A DNA stretch of 64,000 bases from Gamarada debralockiae. Lineage: Eukaryota > Ascomycota > Leotiomycetes > Helotiales > Hyphodiscaceae. Every line of letters begins with the position of its first letter. Positions within the stretch are counted from its first letter, which is position 1. The notes under the pieces were generated by a model. That model saw only the letters and a program-made list of their open reading frames with translations, did no database searches and was not told the DNA's origin. Both the position numbers and the translations under genes were made by a program. Where the stretch lies: the NCBI GenBank assembly GCA_002803225.1, contig NXFV01001614.1, positions 1 through 64,000 of the forward strand, read 5' to 3'. Positions 1 to 9,761 of the stretch are shown in pieces.

Positions 1-977
1 CGTCCAGAATTCCGATAGCATGCCGTGGCTGAGGAGAATCTCGATCGGCCAACGCGCCCATCTCCTTGTAAACTCCTTCCCTGCACAACTTCTAACATTT
101 GACGTAAATAGGGACGGCGAGGGAAGCAAGCTTTCAAAACAAGGATAGCAGGAGGTTATAGGCGGGATATATAGAGCGAAACACTACAAGAGAAACGGTA
201 AGGGATAAGTCATACTTTGATTTCCTTCGATGGCATTATCATTATATAACTTGTCCGAAATCCCTCGTAGTAAACAATATGCCTCGCAGTGCTAGTTTAT
301 AGTCAGAGAGACAATTCACTAACGCCGATCCCGCTTCCTTAGCTTTTGAATACTCCCCCTTTAATCCTCTCAGACATGGATATGTCCGAGGTAATGTCTC
401 GCGAATTAACATGGCTTAACTAACTGTTGGTATCCTCTAGTAAAGATGCAGTACTAAGGCTTTCTAATCCTGCGAAAGTGTAGATTCCCCTGGCTCGGAT
501 TACTGCGAGGCCTCGATCGTATTGGGTAATAACGTATCAATAACCGAACAGATTCTTTTCAAGTGACCCGGCACTTATATATTGTAAACGCTCTTAGTGA
601 ATGTGTATAATGTCCATTTATCCTTGCCGTCTAGTTCCGTGAAGTCGAATTTGCGGATGGGATAGCGATAGGGAGCGTTAGAGCGAGTGAGAGCGGAATT
701 GAGTTCTCAGGCACTAGCGCAAAGAATTTGCCTTAAGAGATCGAAGAATATAATTTTGGGGGATCTTATTAAGCTCCTGGGAGCCGACTTGGTCCCCAGA
801 ACATAGTCGTGTAGAGTTGATAGCTAATTGACCTTTTACAAATATATATATAGTTAAGACGTTCCGAAACAGCGTTAATGCTTTAAATAAGAGATAGTGA
901 ATAGCTCTCATTCTGACTGCTTCGACCTCATTAATGTCCAATTGCCTAATTTAGACAAAAGTAGGATACATGTATAT
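1..977. other. gene-free left edge
   Basis: AT-rich sequence with only short open frames that show no codon pattern or recognisable motif. I see no gene, RNA or terminal repeat here. It is the 3' flank of the HET-domain gene that ends near 978. Confidence 0.5.
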
Positions 978-3080
978 TTACAAGATAGTAATAAGACGAG
1001 AATGGGTCCTCTGTTCGCGAAGATAGCATATAAACTTCGTTGCTGTCCTACTCCATATCTGGGCTTCAATAACCCGGGAGAATGCCCGGGTCGCTGTCGA
1101 AGCTTGTGATCTGGTTTCAATGAAGAGACGTTTATCTTTCCGGTTAGCCGGGGTGGGAGTTGATTGAGTCATAACCGCGATTTCGACGGCACCCATCCGC
1201 TGATGAGCTCTAATTCCATGCGTAGTTACTAGGACGATGCCGAATAGGGTGTGACTGGTTACGAAGAGTGGTAGAAGTAGTAGCTTCCCCGAATCGGACA
1301 AGGAGCCGACAACTTCTATCGGGGCTTCTAGATATATTGACGATTTTAACAACCACTCGTCGGTGGAGAACCCAAATCCTGGTACAGTGAAGCCTTTTCG
1401 TTCCTCGCTTTCTTGCCACTGGACTATTTCGTCCCTGCCAGCAATGTTTCCGTTTTGGCCCATAGTGTGGCCAACCAACTTCTTCACGTCAGCATAGCAC
1501 TCCTGGATTCTTGAGAAGACGACAGAGACGAGGGAAAAGTGTATCTCCCCGTCGACAGAAGCCCATGACCAGCTCGGGGCACGGTAAGATGTTGTGTTAA
1601 TTGGAAACTGCGTGCGGTCCTCGTTCCACCTCCACCAAGGCAGATCGTACAATGCGGTACTTTTCCACATTCCAGCGAGGTAGGTATCATCATCCGGCCT
1701 GCCCATCATCTTGATTTTTGCGATGCCCTCCAGAGCGATAAGTTTGTCCCCGGGGTAGGTGAGTTCGCATTTGGAGTACTGGCGCATTAGGTCCTGCCAT
1801 TCCACAGCGAACTGCGTATCAGGAAACGGAGCGGAGCTAGAGGGAGACGTTGGCGTAACTGGAGTGTGCCCCGATATTTTGGCATTCGATATACCTAATG
1901 AGAGAGGCAATCCATTTGGAAACATCTCTAGCATGCGAGACTCGAGACACTCCCACCCTAGTTGACTTTCACCAAAGTGGATAATCCTATGGGCCAAATA
2001 TCGTTCTTGGCAAACCCAACCCCGGCGGAGGAGGGGACCGCTTTCAATTTCATCATCCCAGAGATCACCATCAACCACATAATATTTCTGCGACGAGCTA
2101 TCCGTGCCTAGTTCGATTTGGGTGGGGACCTTAGAAGCCCAGGAGCTTCTCCCAAGCAGACGACCCGAGCCGTCGAATGGCCGAGTAGCAGAGACATTCA
2201 AACAAGCAGACGAATATATCTGGCCCATCTGCTGAGATTCCTCCACCCAATCTGAAAGATCATTTTCATCCTGCTTAATACAAAGTGAATCGATCCAAAG
2301 GTAGTGGATATTAAGATGGCGGCCAATGCGGACGGCATCTTGGAAAGTCTTAGGAAGACGGATGACGTCGATAGCCTGTTGTAGCTGCGTTACTGTAGAC
2401 GACTGCAGCTTTATGTACCGTTCCTTGGTCCAGTGATGACTTAACGTCATATATGGGCCGTTGGGAGGATCGTCTTTCGTGATGATAAGTCTAATGTGAC
2501 GTCCCCTTGGCCCGAGGTACAGCAAATGAGTTGGAACCAGGGTGGTCTATTCTCTCTACACCTTTTATGGTGTCTTGTGCATTTGTCGAACCATCCTCTG
2601 ATAAGATCAAGGTCGACGCTGGAACTTCTGGAACGGCGTGAGACAACAATTTCATGCGCTAGTTATGCTGATGTTAATGATTCAATGTGCCTGCTGAGAG
2701 AAAGTGACAACGGTTCACGAAAGCGCACCTTGCGAGGAGAAAAAATTCAGCTCAATGAAGCAGCCCATGTGATAGCTATGAGGACAAATTGTGATGACGA
2801 AAGGTAAAAGGATGCCTGATGGCCCTTCCAAGGTGGTGCGAATGGTGCCAGAATACTCTACTTGCAGAGCTTGCCTGCGCCAATCTTCGAAAATGTTATC
2901 GTCCACAATGCCCAACCACTCTGAGAACTTGGCGCAAATCCAACAATTGAATGCGGTGGCATGACAGTATCTGGGCAATGTTACAGAGATCTTCGATTCA
3001 GTGCTTGGCACATTCGGCCAATCCTGCGGGCGCAATTGCCCTATCGCTGTCGAGAACTGCGCACAAACTCCCATCTTCAA
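978..3080 (-). pseudogene. HET-domain (heterokaryon incompatibility) gene, probably frameshifted
   Basis: HET domains are found in fungal proteins of non-self recognition and programmed cell death. A 3' open frame (2525-978, about 515 codons) carries the classic blocks: a YMTLSHHW start of the domain, LPKTFQDAV, then YLWIDSLCIKQDE and DWVEES. A 5' exon (3080 to about 2725) encodes a Cys/His-containing N-terminal region. A 70-bp intron with a weak GTGCGC donor and an AACTAG acceptor joins it in frame to a W-x3-C-x3-H-x3-C block (about 2600-2545), the usual pre-HET motif. Between that block and the conserved PTHLLYLG block (about 2535-2515) the frame changes by one base with no room for an intron, so the gene looks broken by a 1-nt indel unless this is a sequence error. 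The true 5' end is uncertain. A TA-flanked MITE lies about 170 bp upstream of the chosen ATG. Confidence 0.72.
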
Positions 3081-3252
3081 TGACCTTGTATTTTTGTACC
3101 AAATAGGTTATGAGTCGCCACGAATAAAATATCCTATCGAAACTCCAGATGGGGCGGGAACGTATGTCATTGCGCAATATCTTGTGGCGAGCCCCAGGGA
3201 AGATGATTTGAGCCAACTATACCTGAGGCATCAACATCCGTACGGTGGGCGA

Positions 3253-3519
3253 TACGAAGGCCGCGGGCATTGAAAATGGGTGACGCCTAAGCGAAGGTCA
3301 GAACACCTAAATCTTTAAGTTTTTAAACTCCTATAGAAAATTATCTAAACATGGGAAATTCTTACTTGAGAGCTTATAAGATAGAGAAGAAGCAGATCTA
3401 TCGTTGCATGTAAAGTTTGAGAAAACTAAACTTAGCGAGTATTTTATCGTCGAGACCAAAGGTAGGGGGTATTCGCTTGCGAAAGGCGTCACCCATTTTC
3501 AATGCCCGCGGCCTTCGTA
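3253..3519. mobile_element. MITE with 36-bp perfect terminal inverted repeats and TA ends
   Basis: Positions 3253-3288 and 3484-3519 are exact reverse complements over 36 bp; the outer end reads TACGAAGGCCGCGGGC. The element is 267 bp, has no coding capacity, and both ends are TA dinucleotides. This fits a Tc1/mariner-type non-autonomous element that duplicated a TA target. The interior (3289-3483) is AT-rich. It sits just upstream of the HET gene on the minus strand. The repeat is seen directly; the superfamily is inferred from the TA. Confidence 0.85.
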
Positions 3520-4972
3520 GATACACAACCGAAGTATCGGATTTTTAAAAATTAGAAAATCAGAATCGCGAACAGTATATATATTAGAACATACCACTAA
3601 CTCAATCTTGAGCTAGTAACGAAGATTAGTAATTAAATTAATGAGGAAGATCTAAAGGAGGAAAAGGAGACAAATAATAATACTATAGTAAAGGCTTAGA
3701 GATTTAGCTTTTAGCTTGTAAGTTGTGACAGTTCTGGCGAATATCACGTGGTTCTTACAATTGTAAGAACCCTCGCTTAGATCCTGTAAGGGCCAAAGCC
3801 ATCACAGATATCCCCTACTAGTCCCTTGTTGGCTCGAGCTAGCAAGGCCCCTGATATAGGCTTGAGCATCTCAAGTTCGAGCGATTTGTCACCTGACCAT
3901 TCCTAGAATGCGCGTCACGCGTCTAGCGTGCACTAGCGCGTCCGGGAGTTATATTAGACCTCATGTACTTGTAAAACATTTTCCTTCTTTCCTTAGCTTA
4001 GTATTTTCGTTAATTCAGTTTACTGCGTAGGGTCTTCAATGCGTGAGATCCCAATACGTAGTGCTGTTACACTACCAATCGAGCTAGTTTGACCCCTTAT
4101 ACGGGTTCCCCTGTCTCCCTATTGACTAAGACATGACACTAATATTTCAATGCAATAATAAAGTTAAATAGACTTTTTCGATCTGAAATCCCACTAAGGA
4201 TCATGAGAATAATCTCACTAATATCTGATATAACCATAAGATAGGTAGCTCTTCGTAATTTTGTAATTTTTAGTACCCTTAAGCATATTTCACACTTTAC
4301 AGTTAAACGTAAGATTCTGGGGCTATGGTCGCCGAATTCAGCGGTTTTGGTCGCTGTTTTATACGACGATTGTCCTAAACAAAGGCTCCACAAACTCGTA
4401 TAAGCGAACTCGCTATAAATAGTAACTTTCTATAAATCAGGCGCAAGGGCGATGGTACAAACGTAATTTTCTTATAGGAGGGGTTCAGAGTATTTAGGAG
4501 TAGCCACGGAACACGACTTATACAAAATAATGAGATGTCTATGTGTGCGCAGAGTTTAAGATACTTAAAGTCAAAGTATCTATTATTTTTCTTAGTATAG
4601 AGGGTTTCTCGCTACTTAAGGAAGAACGTTAGTGAAGATTATATCGGAATTTTGGTGTGAGCACTATTTCTTCTCACTATCATAAGTCATAGTTATTTCT
4701 TTAGTTTAGAAGCTCCGTGTTTAATTTAATACAAGTATATTTAGTATTACTTTAGGAGCCTATAATACTAACAAATACCTGTCATTGAACACTATCTAAA
4801 AAAGCAAAAGCCAAATTCAAAAATCAAATGCAAAAACCCAAAAAAGAAACGCCAATGCAAAGTCCTACTCCTTGCTCTATCCCTCTACCCTGCTCAACCA
4901 ATGCCCGCTTCACTTAATTCAATTTATGCCGCTTCGCCAATCATACAAGTGAGTTCATCGAACTTAGAGAGT
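3520..4972. other. AT-rich gene-free stretch with repeat debris
   Basis: Very AT-rich DNA without a supported gene. The segment near 4325-4373 resembles one at 6956-7006, so it probably carries remnants of a dispersed repeat. The composition is compatible with repeat-induced point mutation (RIP), but I did not compute dinucleotide indices. Confidence 0.5.
4325..4373. repeat. dispersed repeat fragment, copy 1
   Basis: About 50 bp similar to 6956-7006. The best shared block is CGCTGTTTTATACGACGATT, with flanking ATGG(T/C)CG(C/A)CGAATT in both. The full element boundaries are not visible. Confidence 0.6.
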
Positions 4973-6013
4973 TTAGGCAGAGTGAGGAAGAGTGCAGTTG
5001 ATAGTGAAACCAGTCTGCCAGTTCAAAGGCTTTTGGGAGAAGGTCTCGAAGTCCTGCTTTGGGTCGGCAATATGGGCGACGTTGATAGCCTTATCCTTCA
5101 ACACATCGCAGACAACGTTTTGGAAGTCGGCAGTGAACTCTAAGCTGGTGACGAAGAGGGTGCCGTTAACTTCCAAGTTGGTGTTGGCATAGGCCTGTCC
5201 AAGGGTAATGGAAGAGCCGTCAAGAGGGATCCTGGCGTTGCCGTTGGCACCAGTGACGTCGTTGGCGAATTGGACTTGGACGGTGCTGGCAGTGCGGCGA
5301 GCGGGGGTTGAAGCAACGGCACAGCTGATTTCAAAGCCGGTTTGCCAGTTCAGTGGCTTCTCGGAGAAGGTCTCGAAGTCTTTCTCTGGGTCGGCGATGC
5401 TGGCGACCACGGTAACGCCATTCTTGAAGACTGTGCATGCAACGTTTTGGAAGTTAGCAGTGAACTCCAAGCTGGTGACGTTCAAAGTTCCAGCAACTTC
5501 CAAGTCGGTGTTGGCGTAGGCCTGTTCGAGGCTGACTAAAGAACCGTCGAGAGGGATCCTGGCGTTGCCGTTGGCGCCAGTAACGTCGTTGGCGAATTGG
5601 ACTTGGACGGTGCTGGTAGTGCGGCGAGCGGGGGTTGAAGCAACGGCGCAGCTAATTTCAAAGCCGGTTTGCCAGTTCAGTGGCTTCTCGGAGAAGGTCT
5701 CGAAGTCTTTCTCTGGGTCGGCGATGCTGGCGACCACGGTAACGCCATTCTTGAAGACTGTGCATGCAACGTTTTGGAAGTTAGCAGTGAACTCCAAGCT
5801 GGTGACGTTCAAAGTTCCAGCAACTTCCAAGTCGGTGTTGGCGTAGGCCTGTTCGAGGCTGACTAAAGAACCGTCGAGAGGGATGTAAGCGTTGCCATTG
5901 GCTCCGGTGACATCGTTGGCAAATTGGACTTGAACGCTTGCAGTGCGGCGGGTTGGAGCCGCAGAGGCAGTAAGGGCGAGGAGGGGAAGAGCGAGGGCGA
6001 GAGTGGAGAGCAT
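4973..6013 (-). CDS. secreted protein of three tandem modules separated by Arg-Arg sites
   Basis: A single-exon 346-aa protein with an obvious signal peptide (residues 1-18/19, hydrophobic, ending in ASAA). After it come three repeats of about 106-109 residues: 24-131, 132-240 and 241-346. Each begins just after an Arg-Arg pair (PTRR, TPARR, TPARR), starts with VQVQFANDVTGANGNA, and holds two cysteines that could form one disulfide, plus NVT/NGT-type glycosylation sites. RR is a typical Kex2 site, so the precursor could be cut in the Golgi into three similar mini-proteins. Modules 1 and 2 are almost identical; module 3 is diverged. Single-module relatives with a VQVQFAND-like start are, to my recollection, known as small fungal secreted proteins of unknown function. 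The CDS is intact and GC-richer than its AT-rich flanks. Function is unknown; an effector or surface role would be speculation. Confidence 0.9.
   Translation of the reverse strand: MLSTLALALPLLALTASAAPTRRTASVQVQFANDVTGANGNAYIPLDGSLVSLEQAYANTDLEVAGTLNVTSLEFTANFQNVACTVFKNGVTVVASIADPEKDFETFSEKPLNWQTGFEISCAVASTPARRTTSTVQVQFANDVTGANGNARIPLDGSLVSLEQAYANTDLEVAGTLNVTSLEFTANFQNVACTVFKNGVTVVASIADPEKDFETFSEKPLNWQTGFEISCAVASTPARRTASTVQVQFANDVTGANGNARIPLDGSSITLGQAYANTNLEVNGTLFVTSLEFTADFQNVVCDVLKDKAINVAHIADPKQDFETFSQKPLNWQTGFTINCTLPHSA
4976..5944 (-). repeat. three coding tandem repeats of 318-327 bp
   Basis: DNA units 5944-5621, 5620-5294 and 5293-4976 encode the three modules of the secreted protein. 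Segments 5342-5539 and 5669-5866 look identical or nearly so at an offset of 327 bp. This implies recent duplication or gene conversion of units 1 and 2; unit 3 is clearly older. Confidence 0.9.
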
Positions 6014-6221
6014 TTTGATAAAGGTATTTGTGTTGTTAGGTTTGAGTTAATTAAAGTGGGGTTGTTGTTGTTGTAGGATAATAGTTAAAAGAGGCGATTA
6101 AAGTGTGGCTGTTGTTGCTATTGAACGATAGTAAGAGAAGTTTAAAGAGATGTGGTTATTGTTGCTGCGTGGTTGTTGCTGCTGCTGTAGAATGATGGTT
6201 TAACTCAAGATAGAAGAAGGC

Positions 6222-6233
6222 ATATATATAAAC
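6222..6233 (-). promoter_or_regulatory. candidate TATA box of the three-module secreted protein gene
   Basis: On the minus strand this reads TTTATATATATG, about 210 bp upstream of the ATG at 6013. The DNA between them is rich in CAA repeats on the minus strand, as is common in fungal 5' leaders. Position and sequence fit a TATA element; this is not proven. Confidence 0.4.
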
Positions 6234-6515
6234 AGTTTTCCTCTCTTGGAAGGCTCAGCATTAGGTACAAATTAATAATAATATTCTAAATATGGAGAGA
6301 ATAATATGAGGCAGATTTCCTCGGCATCCAAAAGTGCCGCGTAACTGATCCTTAGGTTTGTCCCGAAAATCAGCTGACGTTATCACATTCGTACGGTCTG
6401 TTGATTTGTCTTGTCGGAAACAAACGAATAACGGCCTGCAACGCACAGAAAATTCTTTCTAGAGGCGTTGTCGGCCGCCGTGCTGATGCTTACTATATGT
6501 CGCCGACCTTGGTTA

Positions 6516-6574
6516 ACAGCCGCAGCAGCCGCAGCCGCAGCCCCAGCAGCCGCAGCCCCAATAGCCGCAGCCCT
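6516..6574. repeat. (CCGCAG)n-like short tandem repeat
   Basis: Imperfect repetition of CCGCAG/CAGCAG hexamers. A short open frame on the plus strand reads Ser/Arg repeats through it, but nothing else supports coding. Confidence 0.7.
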
Positions 6575-6749
6575 GGCCTCTCTCCTCTGATTGGCTTATA
6601 CTATGCCAGCACTTGATTACATGATCTGCTTCCAGCCACGGCGCCTTAGCCAGATCCCTACTAGCTTATGGCAGTGACTCGTAGAACAGGGGTAGACTTT
6701 TTCGTACGACCCTTGAAAATTTGCTGTCTCGGATCATCTAATTCGACTA

Positions 6750-6855
6750 GTGCATAGAAACAAAATAGTGTATAGAAACAAAAATGGCTGTAGAAACCAA
6801 GTGGTGTGCAGAAACTGGGGAGTGCGTAAAAACAATGTGGTATGTAGAAACTAAC
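6750..6855. repeat. degenerate 17-19 bp tandem repeat
   Basis: Six consecutive units built on TGTRTAGAAACAAARTGG, each 17-19 bp and diverged mostly at transitions. No coding function is seen. Confidence 0.75.
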
Positions 6856-6955
6856 CTATGTTTTATTTAGTGTCTATTGCCCCTTCCACATCAATAAGCA
6901 CTAGGTCAACCTGAAACTCAGCAGGATTTATAGATAAATGCAATGTTTAGGTACG

Positions 6956-7006
6956 ATGGCCGACGAATTTAACAATTTTGATTCGCTGTTTTATACGACG
7001 ATTTTG
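6956..7006. repeat. dispersed repeat fragment, copy 2
   Basis: Counterpart of 4325-4373. Here it continues rightwards (to about 7180) into sequence whose minus strand gives broken frames with in-frame stops, as expected of a decayed transposon. Confidence 0.55.
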
Positions 7007-7935
7007 TCGAGAGGCGAGCGTGATCACATAGACAATGGCAGGGTACTTCCAGGTGACGACGGCTTTAGGACTTAATCCCTTCTGGAAATCGTAGATAATC
7101 CGCTGGAGCTACGTCCACTCTTCGAGACTATGTTCAACTAGAGACTCGAACTCCTCCTCTACGGCCTCTTTGTTCATAGGTCTCTTTAGTTATATCTTCG
7201 TTATTGACAGGAACAAATCCTTCCTATATAGATATTATTCAAACAGCACTTAGCTTAGTAAGGCGCTATTCCCGTAGTAGGAGAACTGAGCTCAAAGAGG
7301 TAGCGCACTAGAACATAGTTTACTAGGAAATATAGGGCTTATCTATGTACCAGGGTTGAGCGATGCTAAGAATAAACTTAAGCTTGCCTTTCCTAAGTAG
7401 GGTCAATAGGCCTTACTTATCCTTCACTCCTGGCTCTTGTCTTCACATGCTAGCTGTACTAGCTGCTGACTCTGCAACTGACTGTACATTGACTAGTCGC
7501 TGACTATCTCTGACTGTGCACAAATGTTGAGCCTAGCTCAAGTAATAATCGCCATGTGAAATTGCCCATGTGAAATCGCCTATGTACCTTCAGGAGCTAG
7601 GCTCTTGTTACAGAGGATCCAAAACAGCTCCTACAGCTGGGGGCAGCATGTCAGCGGCAGTGCAGATGTATTAAGGTATTCCCTATAACTTATCTACTAT
7701 AGCCTTAGGAAGGTCATAGCTAGCAGCATAGTAACGCGTGCGCTATGATCATAGATATCCGGGGCTGGGTCTGTTGGTGATAAGGAAGGATACAGAGTTG
7801 TGGAGAAAGGAATTCGCGAGGCGAGAGTTCACAATTAAGTTATTTCGGTAATACTTAGTCAGGGTCCAGCACGGTCCCATAGTGGTTGAGCAGAGGAGTC
7901 TTGGCGGGGGTGGGGTACTTACACTGTTCTTTCAG
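7007..7935. other. decayed transposon-like sequence, possible LTR fragment
   Basis: No intact gene. From about 7525 the sequence begins TGTTGAGCCTAGCTCAAG, the kind of TG start seen in fungal copia LTRs, but no matching second LTR, primer-binding site or polymerase motif could be identified. It lies where the missing 5' exons of the 7936-9761 HET gene should be, so an insertion may have removed or displaced them. Low certainty. Confidence 0.3.
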
Positions 7936-9761
7936 ATGGACTGATACAGTCTGCATCGATCAGCAAGATGCACAAGAGCAATGTTGGACATCTTGAATCC
8001 ATGGTAATTCCATTTAACTTCTCTGGAAGGACCCATTCTATTTTTGAATATCTATTCCATGGACTCCTAATGGAACCATGGAATTTCCATGGAACTGACC
8101 ACGTGATTTCTAGCCAATCAGAGAGCTATAATTCTTGTTCAATAGTACAGAGAATTAGCTCCTCAACATGATACTTCTCCTAAGAGCCTCACACATGACC
8201 TAAAAGTCCATGATTCCATGGACTTCGGGTTAAGAGTCAATGGATTCTACTATTTTCAAAGGGATCTGGAACGCTCCATGGAAAGTTCAAGAGCATGGAA
8301 CCGTGGAATTTCCATGGAACGGGGTTCCAGACGTCCAACATTGCACAAGAGAAACGCAGCCAAATTCCATTGATAGGGCCTATCGACAGGCATGCGATCA
8401 GAGTCGTCAGTTCCTGGGGAATGGCGAGAATAATTATTACACTCCCGTCGATGCTTTGCTTGAGTTAGGCAATGACCCCTCTTGCCGTATTCTCGCTTCA
8501 GAATGAGTTGGACCCCATGCCTCTGAGTTAGGGATCTTTTCCAAGATACACGAACTTCTTTACCAAGGGTGGTGGAAGCGAGTCTGGACAATCCAGGATG
8601 CTATCCTCGCAAAGGACCTTGCCTTTGTCTATGGGTTTCGTGTCATACCATACGAAGTCGAGGCCGCCTGTGACAACTTCAATGCCCATTCAGGTGCCTG
8701 CTGTTCCGAAATCTTTTATAACGAGGATATGCGATGACTTTCTCTTTCTCTGCGACAGCAGATCCTTAGTTTCTCCGAGTTTTGGAAAGCCCATCCCCGG
8801 ATATGATCCAAATATCCCATATTCTACAGATCTCGAGAGGCTACAATCCAGCATGACAAGTTCTTTGGATTCTTGGTCTCTCCTCGTATTCCGAAAACGC
8901 AATCATCGACTACTCTAATCCCCTGACACAAAGCTTATCAGCAATACAGCTGCGATGATCCAGAATACTAAGAAACTCAATGGATTTGGCCACCTATGCT
9001 CTCCTTATCCTATCTCATCCAGCGGGGGAAGGCTTCTCCTATAGACTCGAAGGTCTGCCATCCTGGCCCCGGACTTTCGACAGAAAATGAGCCAGGGCAT
9101 TTTTCAACTCCTCTACGAACGCTCGGGGTGGATCAAATTCTTTGACGCTCCTGAAGGCGCTGAAGCAGCATTAATGTATGGCCCGCCTTCAATATTTTCA
9201 TTGAGTGGCTTGCAGATCGATAGGATTAAGGCAACTGGGCAAGTTCGGATTGCGACCGGTGGAATGGAGCCCATCAAGATTCACTGTTGCCAAGGAATGG
9301 CGAGCTTTGGCTGAAGGTGGAAAAGATCCAAAGCCACTCTATCGGTTGGGATGTATCCTAGTGGAATCCTTCGTACGAACTTTGATCTTCGATCTTATTG
9401 CCCGCGGTTCACATCTCAGAAGGGGTCGATGGTGTCTTGGATCTGGGGGCGTTCGATACATGGTGATCAACGATTCGCAATGGCCAATATCAAGATATGT
9501 TTGTAGGCGGCCCTTGCAAACCAGGAGATCGAAAGACAAGGGAGCATAATCAACTCAGCGATCGAACAGCGACGATTCATCATTACTGACAAAGGGCACA
9601 CGGGTCTTGCTCCTATTCAAGCCCAGATTGGAGATCTGGTCTGTGTCCTGTTCAGTGGGAGAACACCATACGATTCACCGAAGGCTTCTTCAGGTACCTT
9701 TGTGGTGATTTGGAGTGCATATATTCATGGAATGATGGATGGCGAAGCGATTGATATGTAG
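7936..9761 (+). pseudogene. HET-domain pseudogene split by a MITE
   Basis: The frame resumes after a TTCTTTCAG acceptor (ending 7935) with WTDTVCIDQQDAQE, matching the conserved WIDAICINQ-type motif of HET domains. It is then cut by the element at 7979-8343. After the duplicated target the same frame continues with KRSQIPLIGPI and RVV, as expected for the next HET block. Later blocks are recognisable in changing frames: WWKRVWTIQDAILAK (about 8565-8610), EAACDNFNAHSG, and the typical C-terminal FIITDKGHTG...IGDLVCVLFSG...YIHGMMDGEAID ending at 9761. Several stops and frame changes lie between them, so the gene is dead. The 5' exons upstream of 7936 were not found. Confidence 0.8.
7979..8343. 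mobile_element. hAT-like MITE with perfect 8-bp target duplication
   Basis: The element starts CAATGTTGGAC and ends GTCCAACATTG, a perfect 11-bp inverted terminus followed by weaker inverted similarity (CCATGG-rich). It is flanked on both sides by CACAAGAG (7971-7978 and 8344-8351). An 8-bp duplication is the hallmark of hAT elements. It is 365 bp, non-coding and rich in TTCCATGGAA-type palindromes. Removing it with one target copy restores the HET reading frame, which independently confirms the boundaries. Confidence 0.9.

Noticed and set aside
2525..2715. Single larger intron to repair the HET frame
   Set aside because: A 70-bp intron already fits between exon 1 and the C/H/C block. Extending the intron to skip the frame break would delete that conserved block.
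5208..5866. Repeated open frames on the plus strand across the tri-modular gene
   Set aside because: Mirror frames of the repeated minus-strand modules. The minus frame has the signal peptide and full length, so these are shadows.
6750..6855. Possible CRISPR-like array (regular repeats)
   Set aside because: Units are contiguous without spacers, degenerate, and the organism is a fungus; it is a tandem repeat.
7500..7935. Complete LTR retrotransposon
   Set aside because: A TGTTGAG-type start is seen but no paired LTR, primer-binding site, gag or polymerase motif; kept only as low-confidence debris.
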